From Rhizobium pisi (GTDB lineage Bacteria > Pseudomonadota > Alphaproteobacteria > Rhizobiales > Rhizobiaceae), in NCBI RefSeq assembly GCF_003938655.1, contig NZ_RJJT01000002.1, positions 310,001 to 374,000 on the forward strand: 64,000 bases of DNA, given 5' to 3'. Position numbers and translations under genes: made by a program. Each line of letters starts with the position of its first letter. The first letter of the stretch is position 1. A model generated the notes under the pieces. The model saw only the letters and a list, made by a program, of their open reading frames with translations. It made no database searches and was not told the origin of the DNA. Positions 16,560 to 25,948 of the stretch are shown here, piece by piece.

Positions 16560-18371
16560 TCACGGCCTGCCTCTTACCCCCGCGGTCAGATAAGGCCGCC
16601 GATCCAGTTCCGCGGATCGGTAGGAACTGCGCAGCCGCAGCAGGTCTTTGCGGGCGATCAAGCCACACAGCTTGCCCGAGCCGGGATCGACGATCGGAAT
16701 ACGCCCGTTGCCCGTCGAGAGCATAAGGTCGGCAATGAAGGCGACCGTATCATCAGGGTGTCCCACGGGAACGGAATCGTCCGTGACGTTTTCTGCAAGC
16801 GTCTGGGTGACGAGGTCCGATTTCCCCTGCCAGAGAAGGGCATCCGCCCTCGAGACGATCCCGGACAGCCTGCCCATCGCATCGACCACCGGATAGATCC
16901 GGTGCGTTTTCTGCGGAGAGGCGAAGAAATCGCACGCCTCTCCCACCGTCATGGTGCCGGGAAGCGTATCGACATCGCTGATCATGATCTCCCTTGCCCG
17001 CGACAGTTCGAACGGGTCGACGCCATATTCGCGGGTGATGTGCTGTCCGCGGCGAGCGATCTTCTCGGTCAGGATCGAGCGGCGCAGCAGAAGCACCGTG
17101 ACGGCATAGGCCGTAACCGTTGCGGCAAGCAGGGGAACGAGCGTGCTGATGTCGCCGGTGATCTCCATGGCAAAGAAGGTTCCCGTCAGCGGCGCGCGCA
17201 TGGTTCCACCCATCATGGCCGCCATTCCGACCAGCGCCCAGAAACCGGGATCATTGCCCGGCATGACGATCCCGACTAGCCATCCGAGAGCGCCGCCGAA
17301 GATGAGGAGGGGAGCAAGCACGCCGCCCGAGGTGCCGGACGACAGGGCAAATAGCCAGATGACCATCTTCACCAGCAGGATCGACATGACAGCCGGTGCG
17401 AGCAGCCGGTTGTTGAGCAGACCGTCGATGATGTCGTAGCCGACGCCCATTGCCCGCGGTTCGATCAGGCCGCCGAGGCCGATGACGAGGCCGCCGAGCA
17501 TGGGCCACCACATCCAGTGGATCGGCAATGCCTCGAACAGGTCCTCGATCTTGTAGAGCAGTGTCGTCAGCAGTCCCGATTGCAGGCCTGAGATGATGCC
17601 CATCGCCGCGCAGGCGAAAATCCCCCACCAAGGCAGAGCCACCTGGAAATGGGCCGGAAACAGCGGCCCGGCGCCGAACAGCAGCGGACGCCAGCAGATC
17701 GACACGCAGGCTGCGACGGCGACGGGAATGAAGCTGCGCGGCTTCCATTCGAACAGCAGCAGTTCGACCGCCAGCATGACCGCGGCGATCGGCGAACCGA
17801 AAATCGCCGTCATGCCCGCAGCGGCGCCGGCGACGAGCAGCGTCTTCCGCTCGGCCGCGCTCATGTGAAAGAACTGCGCGAAAAGCGATCCGATCGCGCC
17901 GCCCGTCATGATGATCGGTCCTTCGGCGCCGAACGGGCCGCCGGTTCCGATGGAGATCGCCGACGACAACGGCTTGAGCACCGCAACTTTCGGCGACATC
18001 CGGCTACCGCCGATCAGGATGGCCTCGATCGCCTCGGGAATGCCGTGGCCACGGATCTTCTCCGATCCGAAGCGGGCCATCAACCCGATGACGAGCCCAC
18101 CGAGCGGCGGGACCAGCACCACCCACAGCGACCGCGGCACGCCAGCCAGAGAGGCGGGCTGAATGCCGATCTCTCCGAACCAGATGGCATTCGTCACGAG
18201 CGCGATAAGGCTGACGAGGCACGAGGCGGCAAAGGCGCCAGCTGTGCCGACGATGATCGACATTCCGGCCAGCAGGAGGACCCGCCTGTCGGTGGTGAAA
18301 TCTCCGGCCTCGCGCCGGGAAAGACCACCCGTGAAATCGTGCGGCCGGTTGCTGGGTTGATGCTGCGCCAT
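16560..18371 (-). CDS. ClC family chloride channel/transporter with C-terminal CBS domains
   Basis: A 603-residue membrane protein. ClC motifs are GHGIPEA (residues 108-114, in place of the usual GSGIP) and GPFGAEGP (145-152) with the gating-type Glu150. The residue matching the inner proton glutamate of E. coli ClC-ec1 appears to be Leu204, after Glu203 in AVELLLFEW. Two CBS repeats follow from about residue 450. It moves chloride, or possibly another anion, across the inner membrane. It is divergent from a MarR gene with a perfect palindrome between them, which suggests MarR control. Confidence 0.92.
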   Translation of the reverse strand: MAQHQPSNRPHDFTGGLSRREAGDFTTDRRVLLLAGMSIIVGTAGAFAASCLVSLIALVTNAIWFGEIGIQPASLAGVPRSLWVVLVPPLGGLVIGLMARFGSEKIRGHGIPEAIEAILIGGSRMSPKVAVLKPLSSAISIGTGGPFGAEGPIIMTGGAIGSLFAQFFHMSAAERKTLLVAGAAAGMTAIFGSPIAAVMLAVELLLFEWKPRSFIPVAVAACVSICWRPLLFGAGPLFPAHFQVALPWWGIFACAAMGIISGLQSGLLTTLLYKIEDLFEALPIHWMWWPMLGGLVIGLGGLIEPRAMGVGYDIIDGLLNNRLLAPAVMSILLVKMVIWLFALSSGTSGGVLAPLLIFGGALGWLVGIVMPGNDPGFWALVGMAAMMGGTMRAPLTGTFFAMEITGDISTLVPLLAATVTAYAVTVLLLRRSILTEKIARRGQHITREYGVDPFELSRAREIMISDVDTLPGTMTVGEACDFFASPQKTHRIYPVVDAMGRLSGIVSRADALLWQGKSDLVTQTLAENVTDDSVPVGHPDDTVAFIADLMLSTGNGRIPIVDPGSGKLCGLIARKDLLRLRSSYRSAELDRRPYLTAGVRGRP

Positions 18372-18415
18372 GGAAGCCTCTGCTACGCGGAAGTGGGTAC
18401 GTTTACGCCGCTAAA

Positions 18416-18434
18416 TATATCGTGATACGATATA
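18416..18434. promoter_or_regulatory. Perfect palindromic operator between clc and marR
   Basis: TATATCGT (18416-18423), spacer GAT, ACGATATA (18427-18434): perfect 8-bp arms. It lies 45 bp upstream of the ClC start and in the leader of the divergent MarR gene, with the size and symmetry typical of MarR-family sites. Confidence 0.7.
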
Positions 18435-18599
18435 AATCAATGGATGAAAGTGCGGCGGTGAAAATGTCTCAGAAGGCGCTTCACTTGACCGGTCGGCGGC
18501 GGCCCATCTATTCGAGATCGGGGAACAGTTTGCGCTCTATGAACCGCGGCCGATCGCGTCGATTGCGGCACTTCGTCCAAGCGGCAGAGGAGACTGAGT

Positions 18600-19034
18600 T
18601 TGAAGAAGACCGTGCCGCCGCTGAGACAGGAGGATTACGAGGCTCTCGCCGACCTCCGATTCGCGCTTCGCCAGTTCATGGACTTCAGCGCCTCCGCCGC
18701 GCAGGCGGAAGGACTGCCCGTCCAGCAGCATCAGGCGCTGCTCGCGATCAAGGGACAACGCGGCGATGCCATGACGATCGGCATGTTGGCCGAGCGGCTC
18801 ATCATCGCGCCCCATACGGCGACCGAACTCGTCGGGCGGTTGTCGGATGCCGGACTGGTTGAACGCCATGCCGATCCGGTCGACAGACGCCGCCAGACGA
18901 TTCTCTTGACCGAGAAGGCGGACGAACTCCTGACGAGACTGAGCGCCGTTCATCTCTCGGAAATCAGGGTGATGGCCCCAAAGCTGATCGAGCTTCTCCT
19001 CGAACTTCAGAAATCGGCCCACAAAGCGGAATAG
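18600..19034 (+). CDS. MarR family transcriptional regulator
   Basis: A 144-residue MarR winged-helix protein. The DNA-binding part is MTIGMLAERLIIAPHTATEL followed by the wing DAGLVERHADPVDRRRQTILLT, with the classic DxRR pattern. TTG at 18600 follows GAGGAG with a 7-bp spacer; no ATG fits as well. It is divergent from the ClC gene and probably represses both promoters through the site at 18416-18434. The effector is unknown. Confidence 0.88.
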   Translation: MKKTVPPLRQEDYEALADLRFALRQFMDFSASAAQAEGLPVQQHQALLAIKGQRGDAMTIGMLAERLIIAPHTATELVGRLSDAGLVERHADPVDRRRQTILLTEKADELLTRLSAVHLSEIRVMAPKLIELLLELQKSAHKAE

Positions 19035-19113
19035 CGCACTCTTGCGCCACGCCGCAGGCAAGATCGGAGCGTGAAAAGTTGCGCCAGCGGCGGGCCGTCT
19101 GGCCCTCCGGCGT

Positions 19114-20022
19114 TCAGCCCAAGAGCGTGTTCCTCAAGCGATGAATATGGGCAGCCCCGATACCGCAGCAGCCGCCGATGATCGTCGCGCCGGCCCCGGC
19201 CCAGGAACAGGCAAAGCGCGAATAGGCATCGTCATTCAGGTCATCGCGGGTATCGTGCAGGCCTTCATTGGCGGCAGCCTCGCCTGTTTCCCCTTCGAAA
19301 GCATTGGCATAGACGCCGATTTCGATCTGAGCGTCCGCCTTCCGGAACACGCGGGCTGCGGTCTCCACGGCCGCGCGCATGACCTCGGGCTTGCTGCAGT
19401 TGAACAGGAACGCCTCGGCACCCGATGAAGCCGCCCATGACGCGGCGTCCTCGACGCTTTCGCCGGAGCGAAGCTTCGGCTCGCCGCCCCTTATGGCTGC
19501 CTCGTCATCCGCCAATGTGAAGGAAATCCAGAACGGCTTGCCTGATGCCACCACTGCCCTGCGCACTGCCTCGCCCTCGGCGATCAGGCTCAATGTTTCG
19601 CCGAGCCATATATCGACGAAAGGATCGAGGTTTTCGACGAGCACCTTGAGATAATCCTGCACCTGGGAAGGCTGAAAATTCTGCGGCTCGTAGGAGCCGA
19701 AGATCGGCGGCAGCGAACCGGCGACCACCACCTTTCGGTCGGCGACGGCATCGGCGGCTTCCCGCGCCAGGCGACCGGCAAGACGGATCAGTTCCGCGCC
19801 CTCCTGCTGGAATCGGTCCTCGCCGATGTGAAAGGGCACGAGCGCATAACTATTCGTCGTAATGACCTCAGAGCCGGCGGCGATGAATTCCTCGTGTACC
19901 CTACGCACGATATGCGGCGAATGCATCAGCGCCAATGCCGACCATTCCGGCTGTTTCAGTTCGGCCCCAAGCCGCAGAAGCTCGCGGCTCATGCCGCCAT
20001 CGAGAATTCGCATCGTGCTCAA
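19114..20022 (-). CDS. mmuM: Homocysteine S-methyltransferase
   Basis: A 302-residue zinc-dependent methyltransferase that moves a methyl group from S-methylmethionine (or another methylated sulfur/nitrogen donor) to homocysteine, giving methionine. Zinc ligands are the Cys of FLFNCSKPEV and the pair in GGCCGIGAAHI near the C-terminus; the N-terminal motif is ILDGGMSRELLRLG. TTG at 20022 has a well-spaced GGAG and is preferred over ATG at 20013. It is the last gene after an amino-acid ABC importer, 125 bp away, which suggests that the importer brings in the methyl donor or methionine. Confidence 0.88.
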   Translation of the reverse strand: MSTMRILDGGMSRELLRLGAELKQPEWSALALMHSPHIVRRVHEEFIAAGSEVITTNSYALVPFHIGEDRFQQEGAELIRLAGRLAREAADAVADRKVVVAGSLPPIFGSYEPQNFQPSQVQDYLKVLVENLDPFVDIWLGETLSLIAEGEAVRRAVVASGKPFWISFTLADDEAAIRGGEPKLRSGESVEDAASWAASSGAEAFLFNCSKPEVMRAAVETAARVFRKADAQIEIGVYANAFEGETGEAAANEGLHDTRDDLNDDAYSRFACSWAGAGATIIGGCCGIGAAHIHRLRNTLLG

Positions 20023-20147
20023 GAAGTGATCTCCATTCAGGCCGTCGCGCCGTCACCGGCAGCAGGCTTTTCAAAACAAAGTGGGCGAGGTGTGCGTGGT
20101 ACGCTTCATCGCGTACAGGAATTCATGACCAGTCCTTTTTCCCACGC

Positions 20148-20837
20148 CTAGCGGCGAACCGGCACTTGCGCTTCGAGACCTCGAAAGACGCGGGCGATCA
20201 CTGCGGTCAGGGCGAGATAGAAGAGGGTGACGACGATCAGCGGTTCATAGACGAGCAGCGTGTCTTGGCGAACCTTGTTTGCCACGGCGTAGAGATCCAT
20301 CACCGTCACCGTGAAGGCGAGCGGCGTCGCCTTGAGCTGCATGACGATCTCTCCCGCAATAGTCGGCAGGGCGATGCGAATGGCGCGCGGCAGCCAGATG
20401 CGGCGGGTCAGCTTCCAGGGCGACAGGCCGAAGGCTCGGCCGGCTTCGAGTTCGCCTTTGGGAACGGCGAGCAGCGCGCCGCGCAGTACTTCCGCTTCGT
20501 AGGCCGCATAATTCAGTGTGAAGCTGACGGCGGCGAAGAAGAAGCCCTCGCGCAAGACAGGCCAGAACAGGCTCTGGCGGATACCGGGAACCATGGGCAA
20601 CAGCGACCCGACCCCGTAATAGAGCAGCCACAGCTGGATCAGCAGCGGCGTGCCGCGGAAGAAGGTGCAGTAACCGCGAGCAAAGAGCCGCGTAAACCTG
20701 CCGCCGCTGACCTGCGCGAAGGCGAGACCGATCGCAAGGACGAAGCCGAACACCACGGAAATGACAAGCAGCGCAACGGTCTGCCAGGCCCCCGTCAGAA
20801 GAAGCGGCCAGTAAGAAGAGATCCAGGTGAAACTCAT
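20148..20837 (-). CDS. Polar amino acid ABC transporter permease (HisM-like)
   Basis: A 229-residue permease with the HisM/GlnP loop LEAGRAFGLSPWKLTRRIWL (about residues 132-151) and about five helices. ATG at 20837 is used; an in-frame TTG at 20858 lies inside the upstream gene. It pairs with the preceding permease. Confidence 0.92.
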   Translation of the reverse strand: MSFTWISSYWPLLLTGAWQTVALLVISVVFGFVLAIGLAFAQVSGGRFTRLFARGYCTFFRGTPLLIQLWLLYYGVGSLLPMVPGIRQSLFWPVLREGFFFAAVSFTLNYAAYEAEVLRGALLAVPKGELEAGRAFGLSPWKLTRRIWLPRAIRIALPTIAGEIVMQLKATPLAFTVTVMDLYAVANKVRQDTLLVYEPLIVVTLFYLALTAVIARVFRGLEAQVPVRR

Positions 20838-20850
20838 GGGCGCACTTTCT

Positions 20851-21576
20851 TCAGGCAAGGCGCGGCTGGCCGCGCCGCACCCGCCCTTCGATCAACTTGA
20901 AGGCGACGTTGGAAACCAACGTGATGACGAGATAGAGAAGGGCCGAAGCAAGGAAGAAGACGAAGTAGTGTTTGGTGCTCGCCCCGGCGAGACGGGTAGC
21001 GAGCGCCAGTTCCTGATAACCAACGACCGCAACCAGCGCGCTGTCCTTGGTGACCGACATCCACAGATTGGCAAGACCCGGCAGCGCATTTGGCAAAAGC
21101 GCCGGCAGCAGCACGCGGCGGAACCGCAGCATCGGCCCCATGCCAAAGGCTTTGGCCGCCTCGATCTGACCAACGGGAACGGCAAGGATCGCGCCGCGCA
21201 GCACCTCCGTCATATAGGCCCCCTGCACGAAACCCAGCACGGCGATGGCCGCGACGAAACCGTTCACATCGATCGGCGGCAGGTCCAACGCGGCCAGAAG
21301 CCGGTTGAGGCCATCGGTGCCGGCATAATAGAGCCCGACAATCAGGATCAACTCGGGAACGGCTCGGATCAGCGTCGTATAGAGATCGAGCAGAAGGCGG
21401 AGCGCTCGATTGCCCGAAAGCTTTCCAAGCGCGCCGGCCGTGCCGAGCAGAAGACCGATGGCGAAGGCGCAGGCCGAGATGGCGACTGTGGAGACCGCGC
21501 CCGTCAGCAGGACGCCACCCCATCCCGGAGGATAGGGAGACAGCAGTTCCAGAATGCCTTGTTGCGCAGTCGCCAT
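20851..21576 (-). CDS. Polar amino acid ABC transporter permease (HisQ-like)
   Basis: A 241-residue permease. The conserved loop reads IEAAKAFGMGPMLRFRRVLL, and ELILIVGLYYAG is typical of the HisQ/ArtQ side. It starts 12 bp after the binding-protein stop and ends 13 bp before the second permease, so it belongs to the same transcript. Confidence 0.92.
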   Translation of the reverse strand: MATAQQGILELLSPYPPGWGGVLLTGAVSTVAISACAFAIGLLLGTAGALGKLSGNRALRLLLDLYTTLIRAVPELILIVGLYYAGTDGLNRLLAALDLPPIDVNGFVAAIAVLGFVQGAYMTEVLRGAILAVPVGQIEAAKAFGMGPMLRFRRVLLPALLPNALPGLANLWMSVTKDSALVAVVGYQELALATRLAGASTKHYFVFFLASALLYLVITLVSNVAFKLIEGRVRRGQPRLA

Positions 21577-21588
21577 CGTCAGGATTGC

Positions 21589-22362
21589 TTACTTCGCGCC
21601 GTAGATGTCGAAATCGAAGTATTTCTTGGTGATGGCGTCATATTTGCCGCTGGCGCGGACGGCAGCGATGGCCGCATTCAGTTTGGTTTTCAGCTCGGTA
21701 TCTTCCTTGCGAAGGCCGCCCGAAACGCCGGCGCCGAGGATCTCCTTGTCGTCGGCGACGTCGCCCATCTTGGCGCAGCAATCCTTGCCGCCGTCGCTCT
21801 TCAGGAAAGCGTCGAGCGCCAGTGAATCGCCGAAGACATAATCGATGCGGCCGGAGGCGAGATCCTGGAAAGCCTCGTCGAGTGTCTGGTAGGTCTTCTC
21901 TTCTGCAGCCCCGGCGAAATACTTCTTGTAGTATTCCGACTGGATCGTCGACACCTGGATGCCGATGGTCTTGCCCTTCACATCCTCGGCAGTGGCGCCC
22001 GGCTTCTGATCCTTGGGACCGATCAAGGTGCTCGGCGTGTTGTAATATTTGTCGGTGAAATCGATCACCTTCGAGCGTTCGGCGGTATTCGACATCGATG
22101 ACCAGATCACGTCGAACTTCTTGCTCTGGAGAGCCGGAATCAGACCATCCCAGGAGATATCGACGATCGAGCACTTCTCCTTCATCTCGTCGCAGACGGC
22201 GTTCATCAGGTCGATTTCCCATCCGTGCCATTCGCCGGATGCATCCTTGGCGAAGAAGGGCGGGTAAGATTCGTTCATGACGCCGAAGCGGACTTCGGCC
22301 TGTGCGGCGACCGCGGAAAGCGCAAGTGCCGCGCCGGCGAAAAGCATGGGGAGCAGTTTCAT
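21589..22362 (-). CDS. Polar amino acid ABC transporter substrate-binding protein
   Basis: A 257-residue SBP_bac_3 protein. A signal peptide of about 22 residues (MKLLPMLFAGAALALS to AAQAE) precedes VRFGVMNESYPPFF. WHGWEIDLMNAVCDEM contains the usual GxExDL-like turn, and KKFDVIWSSMSNTAERSKV fits the amino-acid family. A Cys-Cys pair (GGKDCCAKMG) may form a disulfide. ATG at 22362 follows AGGAG. The ligand is inferred to be methionine, S-methylmethionine or a related amino acid because of the neighbouring mmuM. Confidence 0.92.
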   Translation of the reverse strand: MKLLPMLFAGAALALSAVAAQAEVRFGVMNESYPPFFAKDASGEWHGWEIDLMNAVCDEMKEKCSIVDISWDGLIPALQSKKFDVIWSSMSNTAERSKVIDFTDKYYNTPSTLIGPKDQKPGATAEDVKGKTIGIQVSTIQSEYYKKYFAGAAEEKTYQTLDEAFQDLASGRIDYVFGDSLALDAFLKSDGGKDCCAKMGDVADDKEILGAGVSGGLRKEDTELKTKLNAAIAAVRASGKYDAITKKYFDFDIYGAK

Positions 22363-22409
22363 TCGCAGGATTCTCCTGGTTGGTGTTGTCGATGATGGCA
22401 CGGTGGGCA

Positions 22410-23189
22410 TCAGTGGGCGCTGAGACCGGTGAACTCCCGGCAGCGGGCGCTGACCGGCGATCCGAAGACTTGTTCCGGCGAGCCTTCCTCTTCGATCCGT
22501 CCCTGATGCAGGAAGAGAACACGGTTCGAGACATCGCGGGCGAAGCGCATCTCATGCGTGACGATCAGCATGGTCCGCCCTTCTTCCGCGAGATCGCGGA
22601 TGACTTTGAGAACCTCGCCGACCAACTCCGGATCAAGCGCCGAAGTCGGCTCGTCGAACAGCATGACGGCAGGATCGACGCAAAGCGCCCTGGCAATTGC
22701 CGCGCGCTGCTGCTGGCCACCGGAGAGAAAGGCGGGATAGGCGTCACGCTTCTCAAAAAGCCCGACCTTGTGGAGCAGGGCCTCTGCCTTTTCGATCGCC
22801 TCGCGTCTGGGAATGCCCATGACATGCACCGGCGCCTCGATGACGTTTTCGAGCACCGTGCGATGTGCCCAGAGATTGAAGCTCTGAAAGACCATGCCGA
22901 GCCCGGTCCGCAGCCGTTCGATCTGCCGCCAGCTGCGTGGCTGCAGCCGCCCGCCGCGGCCGGCTTTCAGCGCGACCTCCTCACCGTTCACGGCAATGCG
23001 GCCGCGATCGGGCGTTTCCAGGAAATTGATGCATCTGAGGAAGGTGCTCTTGCCGGAGCCCGACGAACCGATAATGGAGATCACATCGGATTTGTGGGCC
23101 TGCGTAGAGATACCCTTGAGAACCTGTTGCGAGCCGAAGCTTTTATGGAGATCTTCGACGCGAAGAGCAGGAAAGGGTTGATCTGGCAT
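22410..23189 (-). CDS. Polar amino acid ABC transporter ATP-binding protein (HisP-like)
   Basis: A 259-residue ATPase with Walker [11 protein letters not shown]-loop [11 protein letters not shown], signature [16 protein letters not shown] and Walker [15 protein letters not shown]. It is the first gene of a five-gene operon (ATPase, binding protein, two permeases, mmuM) and divergent from the Lrp/AsnC gene. ATG at 23189 begins the conserved part; upstream in-frame codons reach into the promoter region. Confidence 0.93.
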   Translation of the reverse strand: MPDQPFPALRVEDLHKSFGSQQVLKGISTQAHKSDVISIIGSSGSGKSTFLRCINFLETPDRGRIAVNGEEVALKAGRGGRLQPRSWRQIERLRTGLGMVFQSFNLWAHRTVLENVIEAPVHVMGIPRREAIEKAEALLHKVGLFEKRDAYPAFLSGGQQQRAAIARALCVDPAVMLFDEPTSALDPELVGEVLKVIRDLAEEGRTMLIVTHEMRFARDVSNRVLFLHQGRIEEEGSPEQVFGSPVSARCREFTGLSAH

Positions 23190-23271
23190 GCATGGTTCCG
23201 GCTGAACTGAGTTTGAGAAGGATAATGATAAAATAACGCGGTTTTTTCGCGCAATTTTCATCCATTCTGCA

Positions 23272-23287
23272 TATTTTGTGCAAAATA
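23272..23287. promoter_or_regulatory. Palindromic site between the amino-acid ABC operon and the Lrp/AsnC gene
   Basis: TATTTTG (23272-23278), TG, CAAAATA (23281-23287) is a perfect interrupted palindrome in an AT-rich divergent promoter region. It has the size and composition of an Lrp/AsnC dimer site and lies where control of both sides would be expected. Confidence 0.6.
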
Positions 23288-23350
23288 ATCTTCTTCGTGC
23301 GGCGAATGCGGCAGAAAACGTGAAGCGCTGCGGCGAGAACTGGAGTGAAC

Positions 23351-23815
23351 ATGGAACAACTGGACCGTTTTGACCGTGACATTCTCGATATCGTTCAGCG
23401 CGACTGCCAGCTGAAGGCCGAAACGATAGCCGAACGGATCGGCCTGTCGGTTTCGGCTGTGCAGAGGCGGCTGAAGCGCCTGCGCGAGGAAGGGATCATC
23501 AAGGCGGAAGTCGCCGTCGTCGACCGGAAGGCGACCGGGACATCGATGGTATTCATCGTCGGCATGGAGATCGAACGGGACAATTACGACGCGCTGGCGA
23601 AGTTCCGCGTGTGGGCCGAGAAGCAGGACCATATCCAGCAGGTCTATTACGTCACCGGCGCCGTGGATCTGATCGCGATCGTCACCGCCCGCGACGTCGA
23701 GCATTATGACGACATCGCCGCCCTGATCATGGCCGACAATCCGCAGATCCGCCGCATGCACACAAATGTCGTGCTGCGGGACGTCAAGCTCGGGCTGTTC
23801 GTGCCGCTCGAATAG
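23351..23815 (+). CDS. Lrp/AsnC family transcriptional regulator
   Basis: A 154-residue regulator. The N-terminal helix-turn-helix reads [20 protein letters not shown], and the C-terminal RAM/AsnC effector domain includes [23 protein letters not shown] at 23351 follows GGAG; a GTG two codons earlier is possible. It is divergent from the amino-acid importer operon, so an amino-acid-responsive control of that operon is likely. Confidence 0.92.
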   Translation: MEQLDRFDRDILDIVQRDCQLKAETIAERIGLSVSAVQRRLKRLREEGIIKAEVAVVDRKATGTSMVFIVGMEIERDNYDALAKFRVWAEKQDHIQQVYYVTGAVDLIAIVTARDVEHYDDIAALIMADNPQIRRMHTNVVLRDVKLGLFVPLE

Positions 23816-23915
23816 TGCTGGCGCGGCCGCGTTGGTCCGCCGCGCGGACAAGCCGCTGGACTCGCATTTGCCAAAGGGCATAATTCCGGGCACACATTCT
23901 CGGGAGGAATGATCG

Positions 23916-25301
23916 TTGACGCTCAGACACCAGATCATCGCATTGGCGATCGTTCCGCTCGTCATTTCGATCCTTGCCATCACCACCTTCATCACATGGC
24001 AATCGGCAAACCTTGCCAAGAACAGCATCGATACGTTCGAACAGAACATGCTGAAGACCAAGGAAGCCGAAATCCTCAATCTGACCAACCTTGCCCTGTC
24101 CGCCATCCAGACGATCTATGACAAGGCTGGTCCCGAAGACGAGGCCGCCAAACAGCAGGTGTCTGAGATTCTGACCTCGCTCGACTACGGCAAGGACGGA
24201 TATTTCTTCGTCTACGACTACGACGGCAACAACATCGTCCATCCACGCCAGAGTTTTCGGCATGGGCACAATTGGCTGGACCTCACCGATCCGGATGGCG
24301 ACAAGGTCATTGCCGAGCTGATCGCCACGGCAAAGGCCGGCGGGGGCCTGCATCAGTACAAATGGCAGAAACCATCGACCGGACAGATCGCCGACAAGCT
24401 CTCCTTCGTCGTCAGTCTCGACAAATGGCACTGGGTCGTGGGAACCGGCGTTTACCTGGACGATGTCTTTGCCCAGAGTGCGGCCGCCAATGCGGTGATG
24501 CGCGCCAACATAAGACGGACCTTCATCATCGTCGCGCTGATCGCCGTGCCTTCGGTGCTCGTCGTTTTCACGACCTGCATGCTCCTGACCTTCCACGAGC
24601 GCCGCATGGCCGATGGCCGGCTCAAGGCGCTGACGCAGCGGGTCATCGATACCCAGGAAGAAGAGCGCGCGCGGCTTGCCCGCGAGTTGCATGACGGCAT
24701 TTCCCAGAATCTCGTCGGCGTGCGCTATGCCATGGATCTCGCCGGCCGCAAGGTCAGGACCAATGTCGACGATGCGGCCTTCACCATTGAGCGCGGCATC
24801 GAAGCGTTGAACGGCGCGATCAAGGAAATCCGCCGGCTGTCGCACGATCTACGCCCTCGCGTGCTCGACGACCTTGGCCTGACGGCGGCCCTCGAAGCAC
24901 TATGCCATCACTTCGCCGAGCGGACCGGGATCGAGACGAAGATCGATGCTTCGGGCTTCACGGATACGCTGAAGGCCGAAGCCAACACCGCCCTCTATCG
25001 CGTCGCACAGGAAGCCTTCAACAATGTCGAGCGGCATTCTGGCGCCTCCCGGCTTGCAGTCAAACTCTGGAGCGACGGTGGCCGCGCCCGCATGACGATT
25101 TCCGACAACGGCAGCGGCTTCGATGAAAGCAAGGACGGCACATCCGGCAGGTCGGGCCTTGGCCTGCGCAACATGCAGGAGCGGATGGCCCACTTCCGGG
25201 GCCTGCTGCTCATCAACAGCAGCGAGGCCGGCACGACGCTGACCGCCATGATGCCGAAATCGGTCAATCTGCCCGCCGGCAAGCAGGCGGAAGCGGCATG
25301 A
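23916..25301 (+). CDS. mctS: Cache-domain sensor histidine kinase, MctS-like
   Basis: A 461-residue membrane sensor. Transmembrane segments at about 8-28 and 203-225 flank a periplasmic Cache domain (GKDGYFFVYDYDGNNIVHP and WHWVVGTGVY). The cytosolic part is HisKA_3 with RARLARELHDGISQNLVG (His259), then an ATPase domain with DNGSGF and GLGLRNMQER. TTG at 23916 has a strong GGAGG. It overlaps the response regulator by 4 bp. By position next to mctP it should sense monocarboxylates such as lactate, pyruvate or alanine and activate the permease gene, as described for R. leguminosarum MctSR. Confidence 0.88.
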   Translation: MTLRHQIIALAIVPLVISILAITTFITWQSANLAKNSIDTFEQNMLKTKEAEILNLTNLALSAIQTIYDKAGPEDEAAKQQVSEILTSLDYGKDGYFFVYDYDGNNIVHPRQSFRHGHNWLDLTDPDGDKVIAELIATAKAGGGLHQYKWQKPSTGQIADKLSFVVSLDKWHWVVGTGVYLDDVFAQSAAANAVMRANIRRTFIIVALIAVPSVLVVFTTCMLLTFHERRMADGRLKALTQRVIDTQEEERARLARELHDGISQNLVGVRYAMDLAGRKVRTNVDDAAFTIERGIEALNGAIKEIRRLSHDLRPRVLDDLGLTAALEALCHHFAERTGIETKIDASGFTDTLKAEANTALYRVAQEAFNNVERHSGASRLAVKLWSDGGRARMTISDNGSGFDESKDGTSGRSGLGLRNMQERMAHFRGLLLINSSEAGTTLTAMMPKSVNLPAGKQAEAA

Positions 25302-25948
25302 ATGAACGCCCGAAAATCAGGGTACTGCTGATCGACAACCATCCGCTGGTGCTGGACGGCTTGAAGGCCGTGCTCGAGACATTCGACCATATCGAAGTCA
25401 CTGGGACGGCGGGGCTGGCGCAAATCGGCCTCGACATCGCCCGGCAGATCCAGCCGCAGGTGGTGCTGATGGACATCAACATGCCGAAGCTGAGCGGCAT
25501 CGACGCGATCGAACTGTTCAGGAACGAACTTCCGCAAACCCGCGTCGTGATGCTCTCCATGCATGACAGCCGCGAGTATATTTCCTCCTCCGTCATGCAT
25601 GGCGCCGCAGGCTACGTCCTCAAGGACGTCTCGACTGACGAAATCGTCGCGGCCATCGAGACAGTGGCGGATGGCGGCACCTATTTCTCCTCGGGCGTCT
25701 TCGACGCGCTGATGGGCGAGCGTACCGAGGAGGGGAGCGATCCCCTGACGCCGCGCGAGCGCGACATCCTCGGGCTGATTGTTGCCGGCCGAAGCAACCG
25801 GGAGATCGCCGAGGTGCTCGGGATAACCTCCGCCACAGCGGAAACGCATCGCAAGAACCTCAAGAGAAAGCTCGGCATCGCCACCACGGCGGGCCTTATC
25901 CGCTATGCACTCGATCACGGCATCGTCTCGAAAGTCGAGAAAATCTAG
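25298..25948 (+). CDS. mctR: LuxR/NarL-family response regulator, MctR-like
   Basis: A 216-residue regulator. The receiver domain has Asp13, phosphoacceptor Asp59 in VVLMDINMP and a conserved Lys in GYVLKDVS. The C-terminal LuxR helix-turn-helix is LTPRERDILGLIVAGRSNRE, followed by IAEVLGITSATAETH. The acidic pair near the N-terminus is Asp-Asn (IDNHP) rather than Asp-Asp. Its start overlaps the sensor stop. It probably activates the mctP transcript 266 bp downstream. Confidence 0.9.
   Translation: MNERPKIRVLLIDNHPLVLDGLKAVLETFDHIEVTGTAGLAQIGLDIARQIQPQVVLMDINMPKLSGIDAIELFRNELPQTRVVMLSMHDSREYISSSVMHGAAGYVLKDVSTDEIVAAIETVADGGTYFSSGVFDALMGERTEEGSDPLTPRERDILGLIVAGRSNREIAEVLGITSATAETHRKNLKRKLGIATTAGLIRYALDHGIVSKVEKI

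Noticed and set aside
19092-19105. GGGCC-GTCT-GGCCC stem between marR and mmuM as a terminator
   Set aside because: The stem is only 5 bp and lacks a T-tract; support is too weak to list as a feature.
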